DNA of 64,000 bases from Gautieria morchelliformis (GCA_015179125.1 WHVA01000033.1:1-64000); one strand, 5' to 3'; positions 44,091-54,775 are shown, counted from the stretch's first letter. Numbers and translations are program-made. Notes: generated from the sequence alone by a model not told the origin.

Positions 44091-44341
44091 GGTATTGCCA
44101 GGCCCTCATCACAATGCGTCTGCCCGGATAGCCGCCAGATGCCCGCTGTATGAAACATATACAGCCCGCTGTAAATATGTATGCAGCCCGTTCTAAATAC
44201 ACTATCCGCCCCTTGTTTGAATTAGCCTACGGTGCTCGTGCACCATTTCTTTAGCTTCCAGTATGGTTCACATGCACCGCAAGCCGTCTGCAACTGAAGG
44301 TGCACAGGCACCGTCTGCAATTATATGATGCGTGCACGTAC
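44091..44341. other. No gene; degenerate minisatellite flank
   Basis: Unrelated to copia. From about 44255 there are degenerate versions of the following minisatellite unit (GGTTCACATGCACCGCAAGC and similar). Confidence 0.4.
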
Positions 44342-44646
44342 AGTTTACCTGCACCGTCCGCCGTGTGCGCCATAGGTTCACCTGCACTGCCCGCTGTGTG
44401 CACCATACGGTTCACCTGCACTGCCCGCCGTGTGCACCGTACGGTTCACCTGCACTGCCTGCCGTGTGCGCCATACGGTTCACCTGCACTGCCTGCCGTG
44501 TGCGCCGTACGGTTCACCTGCACTGCCTGCCGTGTGCGCCGTACGGTTCACCTGCACCGTCCGCTGTGTGCACCGTACGGTTCACCTGCACCGTCTGCCG
44601 TGTGTGCCGTATGGTTCACCTGCACCGTCCGCCGTGTGCACCGTAC
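44342..44646. repeat. 34-bp minisatellite, about 9 units
   Basis: Eight in-phase 34-bp units start at 44375, 44409, 44443, 44477, 44511, 44545, 44579 and 44613, each opening GGTTCACCTGCAC, preceded by one 33-bp degenerate unit. Units vary mainly at C/T positions and at CACC/CGCC. Long open frames across it are by-products of the period. Confidence 0.92.
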
Positions 44647-44675
44647 TATATTTTGATACAGACTCTGCTAGTATC

Positions 44676-44933
44676 TCACTTCATCCTCATGACTACCCTC
44701 TTCAATAACTCAACCAGAATAGGCTCTGTTACTTGAGGTGATGCAGGAGGAACAGCTTTGCTCTTGTCCTTGCCCTTACCCTCCTTGGGCCGGGGGATGG
44801 AAAATATTGAAAATTGAGAAGACCACTTCTCCTGTATCTCTTGGACGTGTGCCCTCGCACCATCGGCCAACGAGGACTCCCATGCTCGCATCCACTCTGG
44901 AGGACTTGGCTCGCTAGGAGACACGATTGTCAC
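44676..44933 (-). pseudogene. Unidentified first exon divergent from REV3
   Basis: The ATG at 44933 gives TIVSPSEPSPPEWMRAWESS, then a charged helix and KEGKGKDKSKAVPPASPQV, and the frame ends beside the minisatellite. It sits 58 bp from the REV3 start on the opposite strand, so it looks like the first exon of REV3's divergent neighbour, cut off by repeat DNA. The family is not recognised. Confidence 0.4.
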
Positions 44934-44991
44934 GTGACTACGTTGCTGCCTGTGTAAGTACTTTTGTACTATGTCCTACCTAAGTATCTAG

Positions 44992-45454
44992 ATGCGTGTT
45001 CGACTGGACAATATCGACTATGCACTGGCGAGGCCAGGGCCTCTCGACGATTCGACTCTGCCCAAGGTGCCTGTAATCCGTATATATGGTATATTGTCAG
45101 GAGGACAGCATGCTTGTCTTCATGTACATCAAGTGTACCCCTACTTCTTTGTTGATTACTATGAGTCCCTCAACCCAGACAGAGGTACGAATCCTTCAAC
45201 ATCTCACACCATACTCATGTAAAACTTCGAATAGTGAAAAGCTATCTACGTAAACTCACAAACTCACTCAATCATGCCCTTGCTCTCTCTCTCCATGGCA
45301 ACGCTTATGGTCCGAATGCAGAGTATATCCGAGCCATAATTCTAGTTAAAGGTGTCCCTTTCTATGGGTTCCACACTGTCTATCAACCATTTCTCAAGAT
45401 TCTTGTCGCGGATCTTGTGTACATCTCACGTACTGTTACTCCTACCTGTAGATA
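44992..45454 (+). pseudogene. REV3: DNA polymerase zeta (REV3) N-terminal fragment
   Basis: Exon 1 starts MRVRLDNIDYALARPGPLDD and includes PVIRIYG and HVHQVYPYFFVDYYESLNPD, the opening of the B-family polymerase N-terminal domain of REV3. A GT..AG intron (about 45186-45235) joins exon 2: SYLRKLTNSLNHALALSLHG, YIRAIILVKGVPFYGFHTVY, QPFLKILVAD. After SRTVT the sequence diverges and stops. Full REV3 exceeds 1500 residues, so only about 140 remain. REV3 performs translesion synthesis. This is a fragment beside transposons, not a working gene. Confidence 0.85.
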
Positions 45455-45930
45455 GTGTGGGATCAACCCGGCAGACAAAGAGTCCATGCAGGGTAATGTG
45501 TATGCAGGTCTCCAGGCATGTTTTCTTACATAGGTACCTTTATCCTCTCTCCCCCCATTGTTTCATGTTTGCACTCCTCTCCTTCTCCATTGTATATGTG
45601 TTCCATCTATTTGTATCCTGACTGCGCACCCCTATCCAACCCTGGCTCGTGACGGCCTCTTTCCTATTTGCTGATATCATATGGGCATTCAGTATAAGTA
45701 GTTTACGTTTGCATGTCTATTCTCCAGTTCAATTATCATACATCTATCTTGTGCAAAACTTGACCTCACTGTGACCATCGTCTTGAGCCCTCTTCTATAG
45801 ACTACCATCTTCGACCAGAGGAGGACTTAAGTACCACTGGTGAGTTTTTCACCTTCACTACCTCCACCAGGACCCCCTCCCGGCGGCCCTCCAGACGGCC
45901 CTCATGACGGCCCCCCCGGTGGAATGGAGA
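45455..45930 (+). mobile_element. Possible LTR/leader and gag scrap of a gypsy element
   Basis: No gene of its own. 45690-45700 contains a TATA-like TATAAGTAG in a promoter-like context. 45835-45930 reads Pro/Gly-rich on the plus strand and matches, in opposite orientation, the Pro-rich part of gypsy C gag near 49255-49320. I infer an inverted scrap of a related element fused to the end of gypsy C. Confidence 0.4.
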
Positions 45931-47564
45931 GACTCGGTGTCCATAATGATTGAGGCGTGGAGTAGCAGAAACTGCAATGCTGTGGCACGCAGGGACGATG
46001 CCAGCTGCTCAGTCGAGAATACTGGGTGGAAATTGTGTGGATTAACGCTGGCATAGTCGCTACTTCCCTCTTTTGGGTAGACGTCCCAACATCTAGTGAG
46101 CGCGTTGGGTTTTGCTCTGAGCTTTCCGGGGCGGAAGTGGATCAGCATATTGAACTGCGAGAGATATTCAGACCAGCGGACTTGACGGCGAGTCAAAATC
46201 TTAGTAGTCGCGAAATACTCAAGGTTTTTATGATCTGCTACAATGTCGATCGGATAAGTTGGGCCTTCGAGGTAGTGTCGCCAAATTTTGAAGGCTTCGA
46301 AGATCGCAAGTAGTTCCTTATCGTGGACGTCGTAGTTGAGTTCCGGGGCAGAAAAGCTGCGGGAATGAAATGTGATCGGATGAATTTCTCCATCGTCGGG
46401 GGAAATGATCGAAAGGATGGCGGCTAGCGCATAGTCGGAAGCGTCGGTTTCGAGTACAAGTTGGGCATCTGGAATCCAGAAACCGAGTATAGGAGCCGTA
46501 GTGAAGGCTGCCTTGAGGGTTTCAAATGACAAGCGGCATTCCAGAGTAAAATTCCATGGAGCACCCTTCCTGGTGAGACGTGATAGCGGAACAGTAATGT
46601 CGGAAAAATTATAAATGAAACGCCGGTAAAAATTGGTGAAGCCAAGGAAAGACTGCACATTCTTAACATGTCGGGGTTCCAGCCATTCTTGAATTGCCTT
46701 GACTTTGTCCTCTGCCATGGTAAGACATGTTGGAGAGAGGATGTAGCCCAGGTATTCGACTGTGTCGCAATGCCATTCACATTTCTCTGCTTTTGTGTAG
46801 AGATGGTGTTTGCGGAGACGGCGGAGTACTTCGCGGACATGTTCCCGATGTTCTTCCGGTGAGTCGGAATAGATGAGGATGTCGTCAATGTAGACTAGAA
46901 CACATACATCGAGGAGGTCAGAAAATACATCGTTCATAAATCGCTGAAAAGTGGCGGGAGCATTGGTTAGACCAAAAGGCATGACAACCCACTCAAAAGC
47001 ACCGTAGCGAGTGTGGAAGGTGGTTTTCCACTCGTCACCTTCGTGGATGTGGACAAGGTGATAAGCGTGCCGGAGGTCGATTTTGGTGTAGATCTTCGCC
47101 CTGCAGGGAGTGTCGAGGAGGTCGGAAATGGATGGAAGCGGATATTTGTCCTTCTTAGTGAGGGTGTTAAGTCTGTGGAAATCGACGCAGAGGTGGAGAG
47201 ATCCATCCTTCTTCTTGACGAAAAGGACTGGAGCGCCATGTGGAGAAAGCAAAGGGCGGATGAAGCCCATGTTGAGGTGTTCATCGACGAACTCTCGGAG
47301 AGTCTGGAGTTCACTTTGCAAAAGGGAGTAGATCGGTCCAAGGGGCAGAGATGCTCCTTCTTCCAAATCTATCTTCAGATTGTAAGGTGGATGTTCAGCG
47401 GGTTTATCGGCTTTGGCCTTGTTGAACACGTCCGGGAAGTCGTGATATTCTTCCAGAACTGAGCTCATATCAACCGGAGCGGAAGTCAAGGTGGAATGAG
47501 CCTTGACTGTAGCCGAATCAGAGAGGTGAAGCTGGAAAACAGTTGTATCTTCTTGCCTTTGCAA
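45920..47564 (-). pseudogene. Gypsy C reverse transcriptase and RNase H
   Basis: A long open frame covering RT and RNase H of a Ty3/gypsy element. RT: LHLCVDFHRLNTLTKKDKYP, KIDLRHAYHLVHIHEGDEWK, catalytic VLVYIDDILIYSDSPEEHRE, then FLGFTNFYRRFIYNFSDITV. RNase H: LVLETDASDYALAAILS, HDKELLAIFEAFKIWRHYLE, IVADHKNLEYFATTKILTRR. No stop interrupts these domains. The frame leaves gypsy homology at about 45930 (after IIMDTESLHS), so the integrase and 3' LTR are missing. It is truncated and not mobile, though its RT could be intact if expressed. Confidence 0.9.
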
Positions 47565-48180
47565 TATGCGGAAAGCAGTGGTGGAACGAGTGCAATTCGA
47601 GGAGCTTCGAGGGATGGAGGTGCTAAATCAGGACCAGAGTGTGGAACTGAATCCACGAACGGGGTTGCAGAAGAGGCCTGAGCCATCTTTGCGGACGACA
47701 TCAGAATAGACGGAAGTTGATCCGGGGTACGGAACTGTATCTGACCCAATGCCCAATTAATCGACGGATTATAGTGGGTGAGCCAATTGTGTCCTAGTAC
47801 AACGGAACAGCTAGCATCTAACAGAGTAACGTAAAACCTAACTTCATGGTTGTCCCCAGTAGCGAGTAGCGAAACAGATAGACAGGTCTACGACTTGAGA
47901 GATTGCCGTGTTGGATGACCCATCGAAAAGGCAGAGCGGAATTGTCGGAATGTTGCGGGTCAGAAGCTTATGTTTTAAAACAAAGTCGGAATCGAGGAAA
48001 CAATGAGTCAAACCAGAGTCGATCAATGCTGTAAACGGAGGTGTGGAAATTGTGTTGGAGGTGAGCGGAACTGAGAGGGAGCCGGAGGATGAAAGAGCGG
48101 ATGCGTTGAGTTTAACCTCGTTTGTTGCATGAATGGGGTCAACACAGCCCTCAGCTCGTGCAGAGGCCGGAGGACTGCTG
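47565..48180 (-). pseudogene. Gypsy C protease region
   Basis: The segment contains LIDSGLTHCFLDSDFVLKHK (47960-48026), an Asp-Ser-Gly retropepsin start, followed by strand-like LLTRNIPTIPLCLFDGSS. Stops and frame changes occur at about 47840 and 47560. It lies between the zinc knuckle of gag and RT, as expected. The protease would process Gag-Pol; this copy is broken. Confidence 0.72.
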
Positions 48181-48181
48181 A

Positions 48182-49581
48182 CTATTTTTTTGCATCCGTA
48201 GTGGGAGTCGCTTCGGATTTCTCTTCCATCTTCACTGCACGGCCCTTGGCCTTAGCAGCAGAAGCAGAAGCTTGGGTGCATTCATGAGCGACGTGACCGC
48301 CTTTGCCGCAGAAGAGGCAAAGATTGTTGTCCATGTGACGCTGGCGTTCTGCAGGGGTTAGTTTTCCATCCTTCCCAAGTTTGTCGGAAAGGTCGGGAGT
48401 GCTTTTCCGGGCGTTGGTGTTGGAATCAGAGGCCTGGCTGTTGCGTGGTGTGGAAGTGTTGTTCCGGTTGCCGGAGTTGGAGCCGGAACTGTTGTTGTTG
48501 TTGTTTCTGGAGTTGTTGTTTCCGGAATTGGTCTTCTTCTTGTCTTTATCAGACTTCTTGTTGGAAGACTTGTTGTTCTTGCTCTGGGCGGAAGTTTCAC
48601 GAGCTATTTCGGAATGTCTTTCCCAGTAGCATGAATCGATAGATTGGGCTAGGTTGCGGAGGTCGGTGAGGGTGGTAGGTTTTCCGATGCGGGCAATTTC
48701 ATCCTTGATTCTGGATGGCAGGCCCATGTAGAACTGGTGTCGGAGTGTGGCTTCCCCCCATTGGACTCAAGGAGCGAGCTGCTGGAAAGCGATGATGTAT
48801 TTAGCTATCTTATGAGTGTCTTTCATATGAAGCTTATCGAGTTCATTTTCCGCATCGGCTTCTATATCAAATGGTCTGAAGTTGTTGCGGAGTTCGGAAA
48901 CGAAATTGTGGTAATCGTCTGCCCAGTCGACGACGGCGTAAGGATCCATGAGGGCGGGTTCGAAATAGTCGAGAGCCGTGCCTCGGAGATAGGAAAGGGC
49001 GTAATTGACCTTTCGTTCGTCGTCGGGAAAGGCATCGGGACGATTGCGGAAGTTGAGTTGAAGCTGGACCAAAAAAGGCTGGAGCTTCTTGGGGTTGGAA
49101 CCGTCGAATTGATCTGGTTCACGGACCTTTGTCTTTGGGCGTGGAGCTTGGGCTGGACGCTGAAGTTGGCCGGCCAGCATGGGGATAGCCTGCACAAGAT
49201 CCGGAACTGGCGCAGGCAGAACTGGGTTGGTGGGTATCAGAGGTGGAGGACCGCTGGGTGGACTGCCGGGGGGTCTGCCATGAGGGCCACCTGGAGGGGT
49301 CCTGGTGGAGGTGGTGGAGGTGCTGCTGGGCGTCGAAATGATGCTACTGTCTGTTCGCCACTGCTGCTTGACGAGTTTCCATCGTAGTCGGGATTGTCGT
49401 CGGGATTAGCATCGGAAACTTCTTCGAAGCATTGCGGAAGAACGTTGGAAAGCTCATTGTTGGCATGAGAGCTGCTGGAGGGTTCCGCGCGTCTTGGTGC
49501 TGCGGATATAAGGTTGCCAAAATAAGAGAGAGCTTCGACAGCTCCTGCGCGAGCTAAAGTAGCTGTGGTACGAGGAGGCAT
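48182..49581 (-). pseudogene. Gypsy C gag
   Basis: The ATG at 49581 lies only about 33 bases after the LTR edge (49615). Three adjacent frames (49581-49237, 49195-48767, 48727-48182) give the Pro-rich N-terminus, the gag core (PDAFPDDERKVNYALSYLRG, ALDYFEPAL, FRPFDIEADAENELDKLH) and an Asn/Ser-rich basic linker. A CCHC zinc knuckle follows (CLFCGKGGHVAHEC). Small frameshifts or stops separate the frames. The core is similar to those of many basidiomycete chromoviruses. Not functional as it stands. Confidence 0.82.
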
Positions 49582-49614
49582 AGCGATAGTTATCAGGTGG
49601 GAATCAGATAATAC

Positions 49615-51394
49615 TGTTACGTATTGGAAATCCCGGAGGTCGGAACTGGAAAGGACAATGGCTTCTTTTAGATTAAAATATTAAGTGATGCCTTTAGCAA
49701 ATTAATCCTATTGCTTAGCGGTTGGGACTGCTATATTCGTCCCTCTTCTGTGTGCTGACTAAGCCTCTTGAGACGCGTCTGGCACTGATGGGTGGGAGTC
49801 ACGTGACCGTGTCGACAAGAAAATGGTGTCGATCTAAGGAATAACTAAGTCAAAAGGGTTTACTTTTGAGGTAGTCTAGAGTAAGCAGTAATAGTGAACT
49901 CTCAACGAAGAATTGGAGTAAACTATCGAGATCTAAGTTCTGTAGCTATCAAACAAGACTACAGTGACTTCAGGGTGTGAAACAGTTGATTCTGGATGAT
50001 TTTGTTCATACATTCGTAGTAGCTACTTATACTATATTAGTGGTAACTACTGGTGTTCGAGATAGTGAGTCGATGGGTCGAAAAACTACTTGTAACTAGA
50101 GGGGTGACTAATTATAGTCATAAAATCATGGGAGTGATGGGGATAGTGTCAGGGTTGTTTAAACTTTGGAATAGAGTCTTGTACCTAGTATACAAAGCCC
50201 CTGTCCACATGGTGTCAAGATAATAATCAGCTGGTCGTGTCATGGAGTCCAATAGAGAATAGAAATTAAATCTGTCCTGCCTAGCATAAATGCTAGGCTT
50301 GGTGATGGGGCCGCTGTCTCTGTGCCTCTTCTGTGGGGCAGCTAATTGAATACACGTATTATGGATGACATTCTGAGGTCACTCCACAATGTCTGGTGCT
50401 CCTGCACAGTCTGCATTCCTCTGCGGTGTTTGGTGCCCGCACCTCCTCGGTGCCTGTGGCCTGGCGCCTGTCGACGTCATGGCCGATGCCATCAGTCGAT
50501 AGGTGCGCTGTCTCTGATTGGCCGCACGTGGTCAACGCCTGTATCCCTGTATCTTATCTAATCTGTAGATAAGATAGCTATTCGTGATGTCGTGTATCTG
50601 TCGTCTGTGTCGACGTCCGTTGTAAGTGTCGTTCCTATTCCTTTCTAGTCATTTTTCTTTCTTTTCTTTTGTTAGCTTCTTTGTACATAGATGACTTGGA
50701 GTAAAATAATTGCGTCTATCATAACAGCTTCAACTTATATGTTGCGCCCCTGATGAACTACCGTCCTAAGTATTTTGGATTTGACTTCCGGATGTTGGAG
50801 AAGGCGGAAGTCGAGAACAGAGGGTTGAGGGTCAAGGGTCAGAGGACAAAGGTCGGAAGAGGCGGAGGACAGAGGGTCGAGAGTGGAGGGGGACAAGACT
50901 AGCAAAACTCGCTGTGCTAGGAACAGGAGACAGTGTGAAGGGATTCACATATCGAAGTCGATTACCTGATTCCAGAAACGGAAACATACATGAGGGGTTT
51001 TTATACAAAGAGCTGAAGCAACAAGTAATAGTATGGTACTAAGCAAATTCCGGAGGGTGTGGGAATCGGATAGACATACAGGGCAAGTAACTAATGTGGA
51101 ACAAGGGGATGACAAGGGGGGTGCAGGGTAGGGTAAGTACAATGGCAAAGAACAAGGTGAGTAAGTACAATGGGCATTGGAACAAACGGAAGTACGGAAA
51201 TGGTATCTTGCTGTGTTCAGGGTCAAGTACGGGGGCCGGTATCTGGAGGTGGCCAGGGGTACTGAAAGAACAAGGGTTCGAGGTAGAGGGTTGCGGATGT
51301 TGCGGATGTTGCAGAATAGAGTCGGATGTGGTGCAGAGGAGATGCGGAGAGGATGCAGAGGTGGCGGAGATGGTTGGTCGGAACGGTCGTAACA
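49615..51394 (-). repeat. Gypsy C 5' LTR, split by an insertion
   Basis: The two LTR parts are 49615-49665 and 50732-51394. Together they give a 714-bp LTR with tips TGTTACG and CGTAACA, matching the solo LTR at 107-759 (shared strings such as TTTTTATACAAAGAGCTGA and TACTAAGCAAATTCCGG). The interruption is 49666-50726. Confidence 0.85.
49666..50726 (-). mobile_element. 1061-bp insertion in LTR, 5-bp target duplication
   Basis: Flanked by GCTTC at 49661-49665 and 50727-50731. Read on the minus strand it begins TGTTATGATAGACG, a typical LTR tip, and ends ATCTAAAA, so its 3' tip is degenerate. No coding frame of note. Most likely a solo LTR or short non-autonomous LTR element. Confidence 0.65.
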
Positions 51395-51439
51395 ACTACC
51401 TAGAAATCAATTCACTACAAGATTTCTGGGTCAACAAAT

Positions 51440-51835
51440 TGAAGAGAAATAAGACTAATTTACTTGCCTCTCTCAGTGAATTTAGTTGTCACTGAGAGAG
51501 GGGGGAAATGTGTCTCATGCGCATATACTACTAGCCGGCCCTTTAGCGCCCGTGAGGCAATGGTGTGCCATGATAAGCGCCCATAGAACGTAGCACGTTA
51601 GTGAACAGCCGCAGCCCAAAAAGGAATCTTGTCCACAACCACCCACAAAGGGTCGGTTGGACAGAACATGAAAAGAAGTAGAAATACAGCTTCGAAAAAT
51701 CAAAGAAAAAGTTGACAAATCATAGAATGAATGTCAGCATGATTTCAGGTCAAAAATCAAAAGAAATCCGAATGGTGGAATCTATTTGGCTTGATTTTGG
51801 TGCAGGAGCATAAATGCACCCAATACACTGGAGGC
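51440..51835. mobile_element. Hairpin-bearing short insertion, copy 2
   Basis: Relative of 5130-5560. The stem-loop is at 51467-51501 (CTCTCTCAGTGA with its complement), then GGCCCTTTAGCGCC, and at the far end TTGATTTTGGTGCAGGAGCA plus TAAATGCACCCAA. Only these three blocks are conserved between the copies; the middle is unrelated or strongly diverged. Orientation relative to the neighbouring gypsy gag is opposite to copy 1, so it moves independently of gypsy. Confidence 0.55.
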
Positions 51836-52219
51836 ATATAAAGATTTTCTGGTCTGAAAAACTGTTCAAAAAACTGTAAAGATATTCCAATTTTTTTTAG
51901 TGTTTTTAATGTGAAAAAACTTTAACAAAATTTTGTCTTTTTGTAAGAATTTGTTGAGCAAAAAAATTGTAAAAAAGTTTAAAGTTTTTTGCAGGGTTTT
52001 TTTATGTCTTTTTATAAGTTTCTTTGTGCAAACACAAAGAAACCTATAAAAAACCCTGAAAAAAACTTTGAATTTTTTTACAATTTTCTTGCTCAACAAA
52101 TTCTAATAAAAACACGAGATTTTTTTATAGTTTTTTTTTACATAAAGAACACTAAAAATATTTGGAAAATTTTTACAGTTTTTTCAACAGTTTTTCAGAC
52201 AAGAAAACTTTTATATGCC
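51832..52219. mobile_element. AT-rich foldback element (MITE-like)
   Basis: About 390 bp, strongly AT-rich, forming one long inverted repeat with arms of roughly 180 bp (tips GGCATATAAAGATTTTCTGG and ...ACTTTTATATGCC). The arms meet at TTTCTTTGTG/CACAAAGAAA near 52030 and differ by scattered substitutions and small indels. It borders the gag remnant of gypsy B. It encodes nothing and would need a transposase supplied elsewhere. Confidence 0.85.
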
Positions 52220-52763
52220 TGCAGTGACAGTCTGGCGTAACCGACATGCATGCCGCCATGACTTTCGTGGCCGCATCGTCCTCTGGTGTGATTCTGATTG
52301 CGCTGGACCTATAGGCGGTGTCTTCCACCTCTTCGTCCCATTCATAGTACTGGGACGGCTCCGGATCCCACTCTTCAGCGGGCACATCTCCGTTGTCCGG
52401 AGGTTCGTTGGGTTGGGGATCACCCTCCCCCTCTTCATCAATCTGTTGAAGAGAATTTTGACCGAGATCCGCATCTGGATCCTTGGTCTCATCATTGTGC
52501 CTCGCGGCCGCTGTCCTTATACCGGACCTAAGCTGGGGGCACTCCGCCTTCTTGTGGCCAGGTTGGCCGCATTCAAAGCATGTAGCGCTGCTTTGGCTGC
52601 TGCTGGGCCGATTGTTAGGCCAGCCCAACGCTTTCGTTGGTGGGGCAGGTCGCGGGGATGACCCTGACACTTGAGGCTATTTAGCTTCAGGTGGGCGTCC
52701 AGCTTGTGCTGGGCGTGGGGGCGGCGGTCGCTGTGACACCCTACTTCTTGAGAACAGGCTAGG

Positions 52764-53225
52764 TGTCAGGGGAACACCAATCACACACTGCTTTATTGCA
52801 ATGTGCTTTATCGCACTGCGCATTATCGCACTGCGCATTATCACATGCTTTATCACATGCTTTATCGCAGTGTGTCGTTGGTGGCCCCTGAGCTTCTCCT
52901 AGCCTTTGGCATCCTTCTGTCGTGTGTTCCGTTTATTTCCCTTCCTGTTCCGGCCCCTTCCGACATCATTCCTTCCTTATCTGTCCAGCCCTGTTATCGC
53001 TGGCATGATTGCTTATGTAACTCGGGCATTTGGTGATCAGGCTAGCATGCCCAAGTTTACTTATAGTCGTAGTTAGGTGGTGAAGGGGTTCCCTAGAGTT
53101 TTCCTCTTTGGATCCCCCTTCGCCAGGTATGTCTGTGTCCTGTATATAGTTCTCTATCTTACTTTGGATCCCCCTTCGCCAGTTCGCCGCTTGAGTGTAG
53201 AGCGTCTGCCTAGTTTGCCCTTATA
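52764..53225. repeat. 462-bp LTR-like insertion with CTAGG duplication
   Basis: Starts TGTCAGGGG and ends GCCCTTATA. Flanked by CTAGG at 52759-52763 and 53226-53230; removing it restores the gag alignment with gypsy A. The right tip is degenerate. Internal short repeats (TTATCGCACTGCGCA, and GGATCCCCCTTCGCCAG twice) are present. Likely a solo LTR. Confidence 0.8.
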
Positions 53226-53651
53226 CTAGGCCTGGTCAGGCCCGTCTGTGTCACCGGCTTGCTCCCTGTAAGCTGGGCAGCGCTTGCTGTTGCTGCTGCG
53301 CTTTCTGCGTGGCGCATCCCTATATTGTATCGGGATGCCTCCTCTATCATTCAGGCCATCTTGAAGAGTTTCTCTATCGATCTGCTCTCCACGTTGTAGC
53401 CCTTTTCGAGGACCTCGTTGTGCAGTGTCTCACGCAGCGCCGATATGAACCGTCTCCGGAATGTGTAGTCATCTGGCGGCTGTATCATATGCGCCACGTA
53501 TTTCGTGAGCTCATTCAGCATCTCCTGAACGGTTTTCATGCCCTGCATGACTGCATTGAATTTATTTGATGCGTGGTGGTACGTCAGTGTGTGCAGGAAC
53601 CTTTTTTGAAGGCCCTGCATCACTGTTTCCAGGGTCCAACTGCAGACCTCG

Positions 53652-54050
53652 TGTGAGGGCAACACTAATGACGAAGCCACAACCTAAAGATACTCAAGGA
53701 GATAACGGCCGATGCAAGGACAATAACCAACTGTGTAGTGGGTGTCCTCAGTTTATAAATCTACCAACGATAGATACATGGGGACTTGCCTGTGTAGTGG
53801 GTATCCTCAGAGATCAAGCTGAGGAAACGCCACCACACTGGCTACAGTCTTATAGCGCGGGCAAGGCTTACATAATAGGGGAGATGGAAACTTGTAGAAG
53901 GTTGTGGAAACTCGTGGAAGATGATAGAAACTCGTAGAAGGTTATGGAAGGTGATGGAAACTGATGGAAGGTTATGGAAACTGATGGAAGGTGATGAAAA
54001 CTCATGGAAGGAAACAGAAACTTGTGGAAGGAAGTGTGTGAACCCTGACA
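53652..54050. repeat. 399-bp LTR-like insertion
   Basis: Tips TGTGAGGG and CCCTGACA are inverted repeats with one mismatch. The flanks CCTCG and TCTGG are each one base from CCTGG, the sequence at this site in gypsy A, so they look like an aged 5-bp target duplication. Its right half is a run of short imperfect GATGGAAACT/GTGGAAGG repeats (53885-54035). Confidence 0.75.
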
Positions 54051-54348
54051 TCTGGTGATCGAAGCGTTCTACGTTTCGAAGGAACCATTCCTGGGCTTCA
54101 CCAGTCAGGCGAGTGCCCATGTAGCCAACCTGCATGTCTATGCTGGTTGGCCCTAGGAGGCAGTTCATTTTCGATGGCTGCGACGAAGATTCCAAACTCT
54201 TTGAGGTCAGATCCCCCAGCGTATGGCTCGGGGTGAGCCAGCTTTACGCCGGCTGTTGCTAGCACAGACTTCCCCGGGTCTGTGTTGGCGGTATCTGCCA
54301 ATGCCATGTGGATCATCCGTGTGATCCCATCATACGGTTCCAGCGGTA

Positions 54349-54775
54349 TGTTGGAGATAACAAGTATCCTCAGGTCAATTCTCCATTACAGTTAGGTTGT
54401 AGATACATGTACACTGTCATGTCTAGGTACTCGCGTCTCTAGGAGACGCAGTGGGGCCGGGCAGGGATGCCCGGCTTCCATATAGGAGTGGAGTGGCACT
54501 AGTTAGTTCTCCTCAGTGTCTGTCCACACTGAGGAGGTAAGAGTGCCGCCGCATTATACCGTTCTAGACAGCTGATCATTCTGTAGTCTGATCTTGTCTA
54601 GGTAATGCCCAATACACTCTCAGTGTCTGTCCACACTGAGGAGGTAAGAGTGCCACCGCATTATACCGTTCTAGACAGCTGATCATTCTGTAGTCTGATC
54701 TTGTCTAGGTAATGCCCAATACACTCTCAGTGTCTGTCCACACTGAGGAGTCTGATCTTGTCTAGATTGACAAGT
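54349..54775 (+). repeat. Copia 5' LTR with 107-bp tandem repeat
   Basis: Begins TGTTGGAGATAACA at the edge of gypsy B. Contains a 107-bp unit repeated at 54512, 54619 and (partially) 54726, each opening CTCAGTGTCTGTCCACACTG, which itself can fold (CTCAGTGT/ACACTGAG). The gag ATG follows at 54829. The LTR's exact inner edge is uncertain and the 3' LTR is absent. Confidence 0.68.

Larger units (their letters stand above)
52220..54348 (-). pseudogene. Gypsy B gag remnant with two LTR insertions
   Basis: Related to the gag of gypsy A along its length. 54316-54098 reads DTANTDPGKSVLATAGVKLA, 53640-53351 reads FLHTLTYHHASNKFNAVMQG and KYVAHMIQPPDDYTFRRRFI, and 52670-52220 has the knuckle CFECGQPGHKKAEC and the acidic tail. 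Two insertions break it (52764-53225 and 53652-54050). Homology ends at about 52228, at the foldback element, and at 54348, where a copia LTR begins. No pol was found. Confidence 0.85.

Noticed and set aside
44300-44736. Three overlapping open frames of 90-134 codons with Cys/Val/His repeats
   Set aside because: They are produced by the 34-bp minisatellite, which cycles through the three frames.
45858-45930. C-terminal extension of gypsy C pol (GGAVMRAVWRAAGRGSWWR)
   Set aside because: Read-through into an inverted gag scrap beyond the truncation point, not part of the RT/RNase H protein.
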